A stretch of DNA of 48,720 bases from Treponema sp. (GTDB lineage: Bacteria; Spirochaetota; Spirochaetia; Treponematales; Breznakiellaceae). The DNA lies in contig JAISCD010000026.1 in the NCBI GenBank assembly GCA_031265825.1, positions 1-48,720 on the forward strand. Direction: 5' to 3'. The notes under the pieces are model-generated. The model made no database searches, was not told the DNA's origin, and saw nothing but the letters and a program-made list of their open reading frames with translations. Position numbers and translations under genes: made by a program. Positions 27,706 through 37,021 of the stretch are shown piece by piece; position 1 is the stretch's first letter; the number at the start of each line of letters is the position of its first letter.

Positions 27706-30700
27706 TTAGAAATTGCTTCCTGCTTTTTCAATCATTTCCTCATCGCGTTCTGTGAGGGCAATTTGTCTATCATGGTCATCGAATATAGTCAAATCCATGG
27801 CAAGTCCGCGAAGCTCCTGTACCAGCACATTGAACGATTCGGGAATACCTGCACTCATAGATGGTTCACCTTTTACAATCGCCTCATAAACCTTGGAGCG
27901 CCCGGTCATGTCGTCTGACTTGATAGTGAGCAGTTCCTGCAATGTATTTGCCGCGCCATAAGCTTCAAGAGCCCACACTTCCATTTCGCCGAACCTTTGC
28001 CCTCCGAATTGCGCCTTTCCACCCAGTGGCTGTTGAGTCACTAGGGAGTAAGGACCTGTGGAGCGTGCATGCATTTTGTCATCCACAAGGTGGTGCAGTT
28101 TTAAGAAGTAGATAACTCCACAGAAAATCGGATTAACAAAATACTCACCAGTGCGCCCGTCATGCAGATAGGTTTTGGTGCGGAGATGTTCATCTGTATT
28201 GCATATACCCGCCTCTTTCAGCTTTTCGGCTATCTGATCAGTTGTGGGGGACTGAAATACCGGTGCAGCATACCACTCATTCAGCTTGAGCCCTGCCCAA
28301 CCTAACTCTGTTTCCAGAAGCTGACCAATGTTCATACGAGAGGGAACGCCGAGAGGGGTGAGACATAGATCAAGTGGAGTACCGTCCTCCATATAAGGCA
28401 TATCTTCTTCTGGCAGAATGCGGGCGACAACGCCCTTATTACCGTGCCGTCCCGCCATCTTATCGCCTTCGCGGAGCTTACGCTTCGTGGCAATCAGCAC
28501 CTTGACAATTTCATTGACACCCGGATTCAGATCGTCACCGTTAGCTCTACACAGTCGTTGAATCTCTATTACTGTACCATCTATACCATGAGGTACGCGT
28601 AGGGATGTATCCCTTACATCTTTCGCCTTTTCGCCAAAAATAGAGTTTAACAGCTTGAATTCAGGCGTGGTTTCGGTTTCGCTTTTGGGCGTAACCTTAC
28701 CAACCAGAATATCGCCTGCCCGCACTTTTGCACCCACGATGATGATACCTTCAGCGTCAAGACTGTCAAGACTTTTTTCGCTCATATTCGGTATATCACG
28801 AGTAATTCTTTCGGGGCCAAGTTTCGTCTCACGTACCTCTATCGGAAACTCTTTTATATGAACGGACGTAAACATATCCTCTTTCACAATTCTCTGTGAG
28901 ATGAGGATAGAATCTTCGTAATTATACCCGTTCCAGGGCATAAAACCTACAAGTAGGTTGCGACCCAGAGCAAGCTCTCCATTTTGGGTAGCAGGACCAT
29001 CTGCAATTACCTGTCCACTGATCACACGGGATCCCAATTTCACAATAGGGCGATGGTTGTAGCACGTATCTTGATTAGTCCGTTGATATTTCAATAATTT
29101 GTAGACATCAAACCCATGATCGTCTGTCTCCGGCACTTTGGTTTGCTTATCGTCCGGCTGGACGATGATTTCACCGTACGTCACATGGATGACCACGCCG
29201 TCCCGCCGCGCCTTGATAAGTACACCAGAGTCGTAGGCGCATTTACCTTCCATGCCAGTACCTACACGAGGTGCTTCTGGGAACACAAGTGGCACTGCCT
29301 GCCTCTGCATATTGGAACCCATAAGTGCACGATTAGCGTCGTCATGTTCCAGAAATGGAATAAGGGACGCAGATACCGAAATGATTTGCCGTGGAGAAAC
29401 GTCCATGTATTCGATCTCGTTAGGATTTCTGCTCGTATAATCACCCTGGCGTCTACACGAAACTTGATGGTCTGCGAAAGAGCTGTCCATGTTGAGCTTT
29501 GCTGAAGCCTGCGCGATGAAATGACGATCTTCTTCCATTGCGGAAAGGTAATCAATATCTTTGGTGGCGATGCCGTTTACCACTCTCCGGTAAGGCGATT
29601 CCAGAAAACCGTAGTCATTGACGCGGGTATAATTTGCCAAAGATACAATCAACCCGATGTTTGGACCTTCAGGAGTCTCAATCGGACACATTCTACCATA
29701 ATGCGTATAATGCACATCCCGTACATCGAAGCCGGCGCGGTCGCGACTCAAGCCACCCGGACCGAGTGCATTCAGTCTGCGTTTATGAGTGAGTTCCGCG
29801 AGTGGATTCACCTGATCCATGAATTGCGACAATTGTCTAGAACCGAAGAATTCCTTGATCGCCGCAACAATCGGCTTGATAGAGATAAGATCTTGAGGCT
29901 TGATAGTTTCTATTTCCTTGAGACTCATACGCTCTTTGGCTATTCTCTCCATGCGTGTAAAGGCGGTTTTCATTTCAACAGTCATAAGTTCACCTACAGA
30001 ACGCACGCGCCGATTACCCATATGGTCGATGTCGTCTATGTTTTCCTCGCCGATGTAGACTTTAATGAGGAACTTCATCGTAGCGATGATATCTTCTTTG
30101 GTCAATGTGAAGGTATCCATCGGCGTTCCGAGGTTGAATTTCTTGTTAAGCTTGTAGCGCCCTACTTTACCGAGATCATAGCGCTGCACCATGAAGAAAA
30201 GAGTTATAAGATCTTTTTCCGCGGCTTCCACGGTGATTGAATCCCCGGGCATTCGCGCATTGTGAACTGCACTGATAGATGTTTCCTTTGTCGGTTCATC
30301 TTTCGTCGGGTCGTCTTCCGGATATCTGATTTCCTCCCGTTCAAAGCAGTTCAAAATTATGGGGGAATTAAGGGAGTCCTTTGCCTCAAAGTCTATTATT
30401 TCCACCGCTTGAATACTATGCGCCAAAAGTTTATCTACATTATGGGGATGCATCTTTTCACCAGCTTTATAGAGTTTTTTTCTACCATCGACCGTGGTTT
30501 CATCGCTTTCATCCGCGCTAATCCAGACCGGCGCCGCAAGCGACTTACCGGAAATTCTCACTCTGGTTTCTTCATCATCCTTTATTTCAAAAGACATTGT
30601 CTTGTAGAAACTCTTGATTATCTCCTCGCGAGAACCGTATCCCAGAGCGCGAAGGAATATGGTGCCAAGGATACGTTTCTTACGATCTATTTTAGCATAA

Positions 30701-31272
30701 ATCATTTCCTTTTTCTGATCAACTTCGAATTCGAGCCACGACCCACGGTAGGGAATGATGCGCGAGGAAAATATACCTTTTTCATGGTTAAAAATAACAC
30801 CGGGTGAACGATGAATTTGACTCACAACAACGCGTTCCGCTCCGTTGATGATGAAGGTTCCATGTTCTGTCATAATGGGGATATCGCCCATGTAAATGTC
30901 TTTTTGTCGAATTTCACCAGTTTGCTGAAATATGAGGTTTATACGCGCTTTAAGAGGAATAGCATAAGTGAGTCCTTTTTGATGGCATTCCTGTTCATTA
31001 AATTTAACTCCTTCTTCGTCAAGGCTATAATATTCATATTCAAGAATTGTCTCTTCATTTTGGCTGATGATAGGAAATGTCGTACAAAAAGCTTCTTCAA
31101 GCCCTTGATTCTCCAGTTTTTCGCCTCGTTTCAGCCGCTCCCTTTGCAGGAATCGCTCATAAGAGCAAAGTTGAATATCAATCAAGTCCGGCATTTCCAT
31201 CACATCTTTCGGATCAACTCCATTTTGGATATCTTTTCCGATAAGAATTCTTTCTTTATCTCTTCTATCCAC
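27706..31272 (-). CDS. rpoB: RNA polymerase beta subunit
   Basis: 1188 aa, full length for spirochaetes. The Rif region I reads [20 protein letters not shown] then [16 protein letters not shown]; residue 501 is Asn (codon at 29770-29772) where E. coli has Ser531. The C-terminal [11 protein letters not shown] and [20 protein letters not shown] blocks are intact. Asn at this position has been linked to natural rifampicin resistance in treponemes and Borrelia. Gaps on either side hold inverted repeats. Confidence 0.98.
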   Translation of the reverse strand: MDRRDKERILIGKDIQNGVDPKDVMEMPDLIDIQLCSYERFLQRERLKRGEKLENQGLEEAFCTTFPIISQNEETILEYEYYSLDEEGVKFNEQECHQKGLTYAIPLKARINLIFQQTGEIRQKDIYMGDIPIMTEHGTFIINGAERVVVSQIHRSPGVIFNHEKGIFSSRIIPYRGSWLEFEVDQKKEMIYAKIDRKKRILGTIFLRALGYGSREEIIKSFYKTMSFEIKDDEETRVRISGKSLAAPVWISADESDETTVDGRKKLYKAGEKMHPHNVDKLLAHSIQAVEIIDFEAKDSLNSPIILNCFEREEIRYPEDDPTKDEPTKETSISAVHNARMPGDSITVEAAEKDLITLFFMVQRYDLGKVGRYKLNKKFNLGTPMDTFTLTKEDIIATMKFLIKVYIGEENIDDIDHMGNRRVRSVGELMTVEMKTAFTRMERIAKERMSLKEIETIKPQDLISIKPIVAAIKEFFGSRQLSQFMDQVNPLAELTHKRRLNALGPGGLSRDRAGFDVRDVHYTHYGRMCPIETPEGPNIGLIVSLANYTRVNDYGFLESPYRRVVNGIATKDIDYLSAMEEDRHFIAQASAKLNMDSSFADHQVSCRRQGDYTSRNPNEIEYMDVSPRQIISVSASLIPFLEHDDANRALMGSNMQRQAVPLVFPEAPRVGTGMEGKCAYDSGVLIKARRDGVVIHVTYGEIIVQPDDKQTKVPETDDHGFDVYKLLKYQRTNQDTCYNHRPIVKLGSRVISGQVIADGPATQNGELALGRNLLVGFMPWNGYNYEDSILISQRIVKEDMFTSVHIKEFPIEVRETKLGPERITRDIPNMSEKSLDSLDAEGIIIVGAKVRAGDILVGKVTPKSETETTPEFKLLNSIFGEKAKDVRDTSLRVPHGIDGTVIEIQRLCRANGDDLNPGVNEIVKVLIATKRKLREGDKMAGRHGNKGVVARILPEEDMPYMEDGTPLDLCLTPLGVPSRMNIGQLLETELGWAGLKLNEWYAAPVFQSPTTDQIAEKLKEAGICNTDEHLRTKTYLHDGRTGEYFVNPIFCGVIYFLKLHHLVDDKMHARSTGPYSLVTQQPLGGKAQFGGQRFGEMEVWALEAYGAANTLQELLTIKSDDMTGRSKVYEAIVKGEPSMSAGIPESFNVLVQELRGLAMDLTIFDDHDRQIALTERDEEMIEKAGSNF

Positions 31273-31323
31273 GGTTCCCTCTACTGTGTTTGTTTATAAT
31301 TTTTTAAAAGAAAAGGAATAAAA

Positions 31324-31436
31324 TTTATAGAGGGTTAGAAATTGGGAATAGATTTCTGTTACAGAACATTACTTGAAAAAATAAATCTTGTTTGCTAACA
31401 TAACCCCTATTCCCAACCCCCTCTATTCTCTATAAA
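31324..31436. repeat. Intercistronic inverted repeat, rplL-rpoB gap
   Basis: Perfect outer arms TTTATAGAG (31324-31332) / CTCTATAAA (31428-31436) and perfect inner arms TTGGGAATAG (31342-31351) / CTATTCCCAA (31407-31416). The core has CTGTTACAGAACATTACTTG and CTTGTTTGCTAACATAAC. Confidence 0.85.
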
Positions 31437-31441
31437 CCCAA

Positions 31442-31825
31442 CTACTGAATTTCCACCGTTCCACCGGCTTCAGTAACAGACTTCTTGATCTTTTCAGCAT
31501 CTTCTTTGGATATGCCTTCTTTGAGCAATTTCGGCACACCTTCCACCAAATCTTTGGCTTCCTTCAGCCCCAGACCGGTAACGGCGCGGACATCCTTGAT
31601 GACGGCTATCTTCTTATCGGCCTCAAACGCCTTAAGAAGGACGTTGAATTCCGTCTTTTCCTCAACAGGTTCTGCGGACGCCGCAGTACCGGCAACTGTA
31701 GCGACCGACACTGGGGCCGCCGCGGAAACACCAAACTTCTCCTCCATTTTCTTAACCAGTTCCGAAACCTCCAAAACAGTCATGGAAGAAATCGTCTCCA
31801 AAATCTCGTCAATACTAACTGCCAT
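31442..31825 (-). CDS. rplL: Ribosomal protein bL12 (L7/L12)
   Basis: 127 aa from ATG 31825 ([20 protein letters not shown]). It has the dimerising N-terminal domain, an Ala-rich hinge ([20 protein letters not shown]) and the C-terminal factor-binding domain ([33 protein letters not shown]). It forms the ribosomal stalk with L10. AAGGAGA precedes this start; an in-frame start 11 codons upstream is less likely. rplJ lies upstream, rpoB downstream. Confidence 0.97.
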   Translation of the reverse strand: MAVSIDEILETISSMTVLEVSELVKKMEEKFGVSAAAPVSVATVAGTAASAEPVEEKTEFNVLLKAFEADKKIAVIKDVRAVTGLGLKEAKDLVEGVPKLLKEGISKEDAEKIKKSVTEAGGTVEIQ

Positions 31826-31927
31826 TATCTTCTCCTTAAAAATAAAATTTTTCCCCATATGGGGCTTTTCCTTGACAGAGGACAGTTACGTGAAGTCTGA
31901 CAAGGGATTGTTAGGAATTAAAAGGCG

Positions 31928-32006
31928 AGAGTTGAGAGTATATTTTTGTTACTGAACATTGCTTGAAAGACAAGCTTGTTTGCTAACATAACCTACTCTC
32001 GACTCT
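31928..32006. repeat. Intercistronic inverted repeat, rplJ-rplL gap
   Basis: AGAGTTGAGAGTA (31928-31940) pairs with TACTCTCGACTCT (31994-32006), 12 of 13 with the odd pair a G-U in RNA. The core has TTGTTACTGAACATTGCTTG and CAAGCTTGTTTGCTAACATA. Confidence 0.85.
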
Positions 32007-32028
32007 GTAATCTCTTACTCCCCTATTT

Positions 32029-32568
32029 TCAACCGGTGGCTTTTTTATCCACCACCGCTTTGACCGTGCGGACAAGGCAGGCGTTGATGTCATTCAATGC
32101 GCTGACAAGGTTGCGTACAGATCCGTTCATACAAGACATAAGCATAGAAACAAGTTGCAACTTACCGGGGAGTTTAGAAAACACCTCAACTTGTTTGTCT
32201 GTGTAAACCGTACCATTAACCAAGCCGCCTTTTACTTTGAGACAGGGCACTAACTTCATAAAGTCAAACAACGTCTTTGCCACTTCGTTTGAGTCCTGTG
32301 ACGCGATAGCCACAGCCGTAGGACCTAGCAAGTAAGCCGATACGTCCGACGTAGAAAGTCGCTCAAAGGCTATGCGGGCGAAGTTATTTTTCACAACCCT
32401 GAATACTGCATTCTTTGCTCGCAACTGTCGTCGCAAATCCATGATTTGCTTCACCGTCAACCCTCGGTAATCAGCGAAGATGAAATCCTGTGCAGATTCA
32501 AACGCTTCCTCCAACTCGTTTATCGCTTTAACCTTGTATTCCTGTTCTTTTTTTGCTAAAATTGCCAT
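32029..32568 (-). CDS. rplJ: Ribosomal protein uL10
   Basis: 179 aa. The N-terminal globular domain is typical (FIFADYRGLTVKQIMDLRRQ, VFRVVKNNFARIAF, LGPTAVAIA) and the C-terminal helix that binds L12 dimers is present (ALNDINACLVRTVKAVVDKK). AAAGGAGAAATA precedes the start. In this family L10 with L12 commonly represses its own operon by binding the leader; no leader motif is obvious in the rplA-rplJ gap beyond the inverted repeat. Confidence 0.97.
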   Translation of the reverse strand: MAILAKKEQEYKVKAINELEEAFESAQDFIFADYRGLTVKQIMDLRRQLRAKNAVFRVVKNNFARIAFERLSTSDVSAYLLGPTAVAIASQDSNEVAKTLFDFMKLVPCLKVKGGLVNGTVYTDKQVEVFSKLPGKLQLVSMLMSCMNGSVRNLVSALNDINACLVRTVKAVVDKKATG

Positions 32569-32599
32569 TATTTCTCCTTTTTATTAGAAAAAGTAAAAG

Positions 32600-32686
32600 A
32601 AAGGGATAGGTTTTTCATTAGCAACCAAAGCTTGCCGAATTTAAGCAAAACTCTGTAACAAAAAACAACTCCAACTTCCTATTCAT
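32600..32686. repeat. Intercistronic inverted repeat, rplA-rplJ gap
   Basis: The core is in the opposite order to the rplJ-rplL copy: TTAGCAACCAAAGCTTG on the left, TAAGCAAAACTCTGTAACAAA on the right, with GGGATAGG / CCTATTC arms. The right arm runs into the rplA stop codon. Confidence 0.6.
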
Positions 32687-33356
32687 CTTTCACCGCGGCC
32701 CAGATACCAGGTCCCATAGTGGATGCCACAGAAACGCTGGTGATAAAATCACCTTTTGCGTCGGTTGGCTTTTTGCGTTTAACCTCTACAACAACGGCTT
32801 TTGCGTTTGCCACAAGTTTTGCATTATCCATGGACAGCTTACCAATCGCCAGATGCACCACACCGGTTTTATCAGCACGGAATTCCGTACGCCCTTTGCG
32901 GAGTTCGGATAACGCACCCTTGAGGTCAAAGGTAACGGTACCGGTTTTCGGATTAGGCATAAGCCCACGTCTACCCAGTACCATACCGAGTTTGCCCACG
33001 TCTCTCATCATATCCGGCGTAGCGACTGCTACATCAAAATCGAGCCAGCCATCTTTCACCTTAGTGATGAGGTCATCTGAACCAACGAAAACCGCGCCTG
33101 CATCCTTTGCCTCAGCTTCCTTTTCAGGCTTACAGAATACCAGGATGCGCTTTTCCGCTTTAAACTGGTTAGGCAGAATCACTGTATCGCGCACAGACTG
33201 ACTCTTTTTCAAGTTCAACTTGATGGAAATGTCAATAGTTTCATCAAATTTCGCGTAAGCCAGAGATTTCACCAAGTCGAAGGCGGACTGAAGGTCGAAT
33301 ATCACCGCTCTGTCATATTTTTTGACAGCATCGCGGTATTTTTTACCGTGCTTCAT
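32679..33356 (-). CDS. rplA: Ribosomal protein uL1
   Basis: 225 aa, with the L1 signatures [38 protein letters not shown] and [20 protein letters not shown]1 shapes the ribosomal E-site stalk and in many bacteria represses rplK-rplA by binding the mRNA. Its ATG overlaps the rplK stop as ATGA, so translation of the pair is coupled. Confidence 0.98.
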   Translation of the reverse strand: MKHGKKYRDAVKKYDRAVIFDLQSAFDLVKSLAYAKFDETIDISIKLNLKKSQSVRDTVILPNQFKAEKRILVFCKPEKEAEAKDAGAVFVGSDDLITKVKDGWLDFDVAVATPDMMRDVGKLGMVLGRRGLMPNPKTGTVTFDLKGALSELRKGRTEFRADKTGVVHLAIGKLSMDNAKLVANAKAVVVEVKRKKPTDAKGDFITSVSVASTMGPGIWAAVKDE

Positions 33357-33784
33357 TTTTCCACCTCCACACCCATCGAACGAGCTGTACCGGCGACAAT
33401 TTTCATCGCCGCATCAAGATCGTTCGCTGTCAGGTCTGGAAGCTTCAGTTTAGCGATCTCTTCAAGTTTTGACTTGGGAAGATTGCCCACTTTAACCTTG
33501 TGTGATTCCTTGGAACCGTGTTCGATACCCACCGCCTTCTTGATTAAGACAGACGCAGGCGGTGTTTTCAGAATGAAAGTAAACGACTTATCAGCATAGA
33601 TAGTAATAATCACAGGGATAATTAGCCCCGGCTCCATCATCTTTGTTCGGTCGTTGAACTGCTGAACAAACTGCGGAGCACTTACCCCATGAGGACCGAG
33701 TGCCGGACCAACCGGTGGCGTAGGCATTGCCTTGCCTGCCGGACATTGCAGTTTGATTTGCATAACGACTTTCTTCTTTGCCAT
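33353..33784 (-). CDS. rplK: Ribosomal protein uL11
   Basis: 143 aa, complete. It starts [20 protein letters not shown] and contains the diagnostic [14 protein letters not shown] and the C-terminal RNA-binding [30 protein letters not shown]. It binds 23S rRNA at the GTPase centre with L10. AGGAGAAAATA precedes the start. The gap to nusG holds an inverted repeat. Confidence 0.98.
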   Translation of the reverse strand: MAKKKVVMQIKLQCPAGKAMPTPPVGPALGPHGVSAPQFVQQFNDRTKMMEPGLIIPVIITIYADKSFTFILKTPPASVLIKKAVGIEHGSKESHKVKVGNLPKSKLEEIAKLKLPDLTANDLDAAMKIVAGTARSMGVEVEK

Positions 33785-33879
33785 ATTTTCTCCTCTGTAG
33801 TAATACCTGGCGATTTATTTTTCAGCTTACCTCCAGGTCGAGCGAAGTCTATTAAACTTCTCCTACATCTCTATTTGAA

Positions 33880-33953
33880 ATTAAAGAATATTGTTATTAT
33901 TGAAGTTGTCTGAAATTAACAAACTTCGTTTACTAACAAAAACTTTCTCTAAT
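33880..33953. repeat. Intercistronic inverted repeat, nusG-rplK gap
   Basis: GAAGTTGT and ACAAACTTC pair inside, TTGTTA and TAACAA further out, and TTAAAGAA / TTTCTCTAA outside. The same layered plan as the other gaps, with different arms. Confidence 0.65.
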
Positions 33954-33959
33954 TCTATA

Positions 33960-34517
33960 CTATACCCTTTCCACTTGTGAAAAATCCACCTCGACAGGTG
34001 CATTTCTACCGAAAATGCCAACCATAACCTTGAGCTTACTCTTTTCTGGGCTGATTTCTTCGACGAGACCGACGAAAGACTCGAATGGACCTCCAACGAT
34101 TTTGACTTGTTCGCCTTGCTTGAAGGATAATAAAGGGCGCGATGGCTTTTCGCCTTTGATTTCACCTGTTTTTTGGAGAATAGCCCGCGCCTCGTCAGTC
34201 GACAAAGGCTGCGGTTTCCTGTTTGGAAGGGTTCCTACAAAGGCGGTCACGCCATTTATTTGCCTGATCTTCAGGCATATCTCTTTCCATCCGTCATCCG
34301 GAAGGTCCATTTCAATGAGAATATAACCGGGCAAAAACTTCCGCGTTTGGGTACGTTTTTTCCCATCCTTTATCTCCACAATAGACTCATTCGGTACCTT
34401 AACGTTTTTCACAATATTCGAGTCAAGTTTACCCACGGAGAGCATAATATGAATAGTCTTTTCTATTTTATTCTCAAAACCTGAATAAACATGGAGAACA
34501 TACCAGCCTGTAGCCAT
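33960..34517 (-). CDS. nusG: Transcription termination/antitermination factor NusG
   Basis: 185 aa. The NGN domain starts WYVLHVYSGFENKIEKTI and includes RKFLPGYILIEMDL and VTAFVGTLPNRKPQPLS; the C-terminal KOW domain has FKQGEQVKIVGGPFESFVGL. It links RNA polymerase with Rho or the ribosome. GGAAAGAT precedes the ATG, and an extended -10 lies 35 nt upstream, so it may have a promoter of its own within the cluster. Confidence 0.97.
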   Translation of the reverse strand: MATGWYVLHVYSGFENKIEKTIHIMLSVGKLDSNIVKNVKVPNESIVEIKDGKKRTQTRKFLPGYILIEMDLPDDGWKEICLKIRQINGVTAFVGTLPNRKPQPLSTDEARAILQKTGEIKGEKPSRPLLSFKQGEQVKIVGGPFESFVGLVEEISPEKSKLKVMVGIFGRNAPVEVDFSQVERV

Positions 34518-34532
34518 ATCTTTCCTATTAAA

Positions 34533-34600
34533 AGTACGGAGCGTTTACAGCATTATACCACAAACGCTAGAATGTTCCGGTGGAACGAAATTTCCGGAAC
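34533..34600 (-). promoter_or_regulatory. Extended -10 promoter in a dyad before nusG
   Basis: On the minus strand TGGTATAAT (34552-34560) is flanked by GCGTTT and AAACGC, which pair around it, and is preceded by a second hairpin GTTCCGG / CCGGAAC (34574-34600). No clear -35. The placement allows separate control of nusG and downstream ribosomal genes. Confidence 0.45.
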
Positions 34601-34608
34601 GACCGAAA

Positions 34609-34812
34609 TTAGAAAATCGCCTGCATACCGAGTAGGAGCAGAACATCAATAAGTCCCAGAACCATCGCTATAATAACAGTAGAAATTATAACAACCTTCA
34701 CAGAACTTATAGCGTCCTCACGACTGGGCCATACAACTTTCTTAAGTTCAGCGTAAGACTCTTTCACAAACGAGATGATTTTATTTACCTTCTTCTTCTT
34801 TACGGTATCCAT
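34609..34812 (-). CDS. secE: Preprotein translocase subunit SecE
   Basis: 67 aa, the short single-helix type. It has the conserved amphipathic stretch FVKESYAELKKVVWPSREDA and one membrane helix VVIISTVIIAMVLGLIDVLLLLG. It clamps SecY in the inner membrane. AAGGATAATT precedes the start. It lies between tRNA-Trp and nusG as in many bacteria. Confidence 0.95.
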   Translation of the reverse strand: MDTVKKKKVNKIISFVKESYAELKKVVWPSREDAISSVKVVIISTVIIAMVLGLIDVLLLLGMQAIF

Positions 34813-34827
34813 AATTATCCTTTAATT

Positions 34828-34901
34828 TATAGAGAATAGTGAATGATATTTTAGTTTGAAAACTTAACGACAACCTTTCAACCAACGAGTTATTCTCTAT
34901 A
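34828..34901. repeat. Intercistronic inverted repeat, tRNA-Trp-secE gap
   Basis: Perfect 11-bp arms TATAGAGAATA (34828-34838) / TATTCTCTATA (34891-34901), with TTAGTTTGAAAAC and CTTTCAACCAACG between. It ends 14 bp from the tRNA. Confidence 0.85.
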
Positions 34902-34914
34902 TCACTGCAAAATA

Positions 34915-34987
34915 CAGGCCAGGTAGGACTCGAACCCACAACATTCGGTTTTGGAGACCGACGCTCTACCATTAGAGCTACTGGCCT
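34915..34987 (-). tRNA. tRNA-Trp (CCA)
   Basis: 73 nt. The acceptor AGGCCAG pairs with CTGGCCT; the D arm is AGCTCTAATGGTAGAGC, the anticodon loop CTCCAAA reads CCA, and the T loop is GGTTCGAGTCC. The 3' CCA is not encoded. It sits between rpmG and secE. Confidence 0.96.
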
Positions 34988-35056
34988 AATTGACTTACTC
35001 TGACAAAGGCACAGAATTCTCGGCAAAGCGCGAAAACACGTTACCTGAAAACCGTC

Positions 35057-35230
35057 TCACTTGATTTTCGTTTCTTTATGGATAGTATGCTTGCGATCAA
35101 ACGGACAATACTTCTTAAATTCAAACTTTTCCTGATTGTTCCTACGATTCTTCTTTGTGGTGTAATTTTTCCGTTTACACTCCACACACTGGAGTGCGAT
35201 AAGTTCCACAGCCGTCTTTTTCGTTGCCAT
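35057..35230 (-). CDS. rpmG: Ribosomal protein bL33
   Basis: 57 aa: [20 protein letters not shown], followed by [20 protein letters not shown] and [16 protein letters not shown]. The C..C and C segment is consistent with the zinc-ribbon-bearing form (one of the four Cys appears to be missing: C15, C18 and C41 seen, with D/R at the last place). GGGAGGTAAAGA precedes the ATG. It lies between tRNA-Thr and tRNA-Trp. It was found by direct translation of the minus strand. Confidence 0.95.
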   Translation of the reverse strand: MATKKTAVELIALQCVECKRKNYTTKKNRRNNQEKFEFKKYCPFDRKHTIHKETKIK

Positions 35231-35248
35231 TCTTTACCTCCCTGGGCA

Positions 35249-35321
35249 AGCCCTCGAACGGAATTGAACCGTTGACCTTATCCTTACCATGGATATGCTC
35301 TGCCGACTGAGCTACAAGGGC
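35249..35321 (-). tRNA. tRNA-Thr (GGT)
   Basis: 73 nt. The acceptor GCCCTTG pairs with CGAGGGC; the D arm is AGCTCAGTCGGCAGAGC; the anticodon loop ATGGTAA reads GGT; the T loop is GGTTCAATTCC. The 3' CCA is not encoded. First gene of the rpmG-secE-nusG-rpo cluster. Confidence 0.95.
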
Positions 35322-35333
35322 AATTGAAGTAAT

Positions 35334-35362
35334 ACTTTATAATAAAAAAATAAATTTGTCAA
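35334..35362 (-). promoter_or_regulatory. Strong promoter of the tRNA-Thr/rpmG/secE/nusG cluster
   Basis: Consensus TTGACA (minus strand 35357-35362), a 17-nt AT-only spacer and TAAAGT (35334-35339); TATAAA two bases closer is an alternative. The expected start is a few nt before the tRNA. The 35363-35622 stretch beyond it is AT-rich with only a TATAAT at 35501 and a 12-codon ORF at 35512. Confidence 0.75.
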
Positions 35363-35622
35363 GAGGATTGCCATAAAATTTACAGACTTTTTAAAAATTA
35401 AAAAAAGAATTTCTAGTCTCAAAAGTACGATAGAATGGTAGACAAATAAAATCCAGATTATGTATTTGTTTTTGGAGAACTTGATTTTCACAAATTGAAG
35501 TATAATTTACAATGCGAAAATTTGCGTCTATCTATGCAATTCACAATTAAAAACTTAACTATACATTTATAAATATTGCTTGACAAGCAGCATAAACACT
35601 AATGCTTATTCTTTTAAGCAAC

Positions 35623-35652
35623 TTGACTTTTTTTACTTTTATTATATATATT
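35623..35652 (+). promoter_or_regulatory. sigma70-type promoter of ispE
   Basis: TTGACT (35623-35628), 18 nt, TATATT (35647-35652). Eight nt separate the -10 from the ispE ATG. Confidence 0.55.
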
Positions 35653-35660
35653 CTGGAGCT

Positions 35661-36563
35661 ATGGTAAAGATAACGGCATATTGCAAGCTTAACCTGCATC
35701 TCCGCGTGAAAGGCAAAAGACCGGACGGCTTTCACAATATAGAGAGCGTGTTTCTTCCACTTGCCTTTGGAGATGAGCTGACTTTCGAGCTTAACGGCCG
35801 CGGAGTCAACGTAACGATAGACTGGAAAGTTTCTCATAAGCCGATTACGGTAGAGGAAAATCTGGTTTTCAGAGCTGCGGAACTTTTCCGCAAGAGGACT
35901 GGCTGGGACGGAGGTGTCCATATTCTCGTGGAGAAACGGATTCCGGTGGGTGCGGGATTGGGTGGCGGATCATCAAATGCGGCAGCTGTATTACGGACGC
36001 TGAACGCGATGACCCATACGGAATTGCCATTAACGGCGCTGACTGATCTTGCCGCCGAGTTGGGAAGTGACGTGCCCTTCTTCCTGTACGAAACGCCTGC
36101 GTTTATTACAGGAAGAGGCGAACGGGTCAGTCCTATCCATCTGCGACAGGAACTGTTTGCGTCCATCATTTATCCGGGTTTTGAGAGCAGGACTGAAAAA
36201 GCGTTCCACTGCCTTGACGAGAAAAGGCAAGCTATAGAAATTGAAGGACAGTCCGTACCTCATGGAGAGAAAGAAATTGTTGAGATGCTTGATAAATCGC
36301 TTTCAGAATGGCGATTTGTCAATGATTTTTTGCCAATTTTATTAGAAGGGGAGCATGCGGATGCGTATCGGGTTATGTTGACGGCTTTGGAAGCCGCTGA
36401 CTTTTGCGGATTATCCGGGTCCGGGTCATGCTGTTTTGGAATATGGCGAAGACGGTCAGATATGGAAGATTTTGCGGAGCAAGAGAGCGTGAAAAAGGCT
36501 CTCAAGAATTTAGAAAAAAGTGCAAAAATCGTCAGCACGCACATTTTACCCCTTGCAATTTAA
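35661..36563 (+). CDS. ispE: 4-diphosphocytidyl-2-C-methyl-D-erythritol kinase
   Basis: 300 aa. GHMP kinase: N-terminal YCKLNLHLRVKGKRPDGFHN, the ATP-binding glycine motif PVGAGLGGGSSNAAAVLR near residue 95, LGSDVPFFL near 133, and the C-terminal GLSGSGSCCFG. It phosphorylates CDP-methylerythritol in the non-mevalonate isoprenoid pathway. ATG 35661 gives the normal N-terminus; an upstream in-frame start at 35580 would add unlike sequence and lies upstream of the promoter. spoVG follows, with its promoter inside the last codons of this gene. Confidence 0.95.
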   Translation: MVKITAYCKLNLHLRVKGKRPDGFHNIESVFLPLAFGDELTFELNGRGVNVTIDWKVSHKPITVEENLVFRAAELFRKRTGWDGGVHILVEKRIPVGAGLGGGSSNAAAVLRTLNAMTHTELPLTALTDLAAELGSDVPFFLYETPAFITGRGERVSPIHLRQELFASIIYPGFESRTEKAFHCLDEKRQAIEIEGQSVPHGEKEIVEMLDKSLSEWRFVNDFLPILLEGEHADAYRVMLTALEAADFCGLSGSGSCCFGIWRRRSDMEDFAEQESVKKALKNLEKSAKIVSTHILPLAI

Positions 36564-36581
36564 AAATAGTTATGATATAGT
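36553..36581 (+). promoter_or_regulatory. sigma70-type promoter of spoVG
   Basis: TTGCAA (36553-36558, inside ispE), 17 nt, TATAGT (36576-36581). The predicted leader is about 24 nt and carries GAGGAGA before the spoVG ATG. Confidence 0.65.
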
Positions 36582-36611
36582 AAAAACAGTTTTAGTATAG
36601 AGGAGAGCGTC

Positions 36612-36890
36612 ATGAAAACGACAGATATAAGAATCCGCAAAATAGCGGGTGAGGGGAAACTCAAAGCCTATGTTACCGTTACGTTTGATGATTGTTTTGT
36701 AGTTCACAACGTGAAAATCATCGAAGGCAAAAGTGGTGCATTTGTTGCAATGCCTAGCCGGAAAACCAGTTCAGGAGAATACAAGGATGTAGCGCATCCC
36801 ATAAATCCCGAATTCCGGGCTGAGTTGCAAAAGGAGATATTGGACAAATATGACTCTGGCGATGTGGACGATACCTCAGTCGAAATTTAA
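36612..36890 (+). CDS. spoVG: SpoVG family regulator
   Basis: 92 aa, full length. The family core is MKTTDIRIRKIAGEGKLKAY, VTFDDCFVVHNVKIIEGKSG, AFVAMPSRKTSSGEYKDVAH. SpoVG proteins are small site-specific DNA/RNA-binding regulators; in Borrelia the homologue binds DNA and RNA and controls gene expression. It is followed after a hairpin by tRNA-Gln and rplY on the same strand. Confidence 0.95.
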   Translation: MKTTDIRIRKIAGEGKLKAYVTVTFDDCFVVHNVKIIEGKSGAFVAMPSRKTSSGEYKDVAHPINPEFRAELQKEILDKYDSGDVDDTSVEI

Positions 36891-36906
36891 TTACTAAATA
36901 TATACA

Positions 36907-36932
36907 GGTATGCGGAAATTTTTCTGCATACC
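36907..36932 (+). terminator. Hairpin between spoVG and tRNA-Gln
   Basis: GGTATGC / GCATACC with inner GAAA / TTTC, almost fully paired. No T run follows; it ends 8 nt before the tRNA. It could be a terminator or an RNase III-type processing site in a spoVG-tRNA transcript. Confidence 0.5.
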
Positions 36933-36940
36933 GACTATAA

Positions 36941-37012
36941 TGGGACGTAGGCAAGTGGTAAGCCACCGGGTTTTGGCTCCGGCATGCATAGGTTCGAATC
37001 CTGTCGTCCCAG
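36941..37012 (+). tRNA. tRNA-Gln (TTG)
   Basis: 72 nt. The acceptor TGGGACG pairs with CGTCCCA; the anticodon loop TTTTGGC reads TTG; the T loop is GGTTCGAATCC. The 3' CCA is not encoded. Confidence 0.95.
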
Positions 37013-37021
37013 TGTAACAAA

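Noticed and set aside
29521-30240. 239-aa + strand frame inside rpoB
   Set aside because: Antisense shadow; rpoB is certain on the other strand.
36936-36941. TATAAT as the -10 of tRNA-Gln
   Set aside because: It overlaps the first base of the tRNA, so transcription would begin inside the tRNA.
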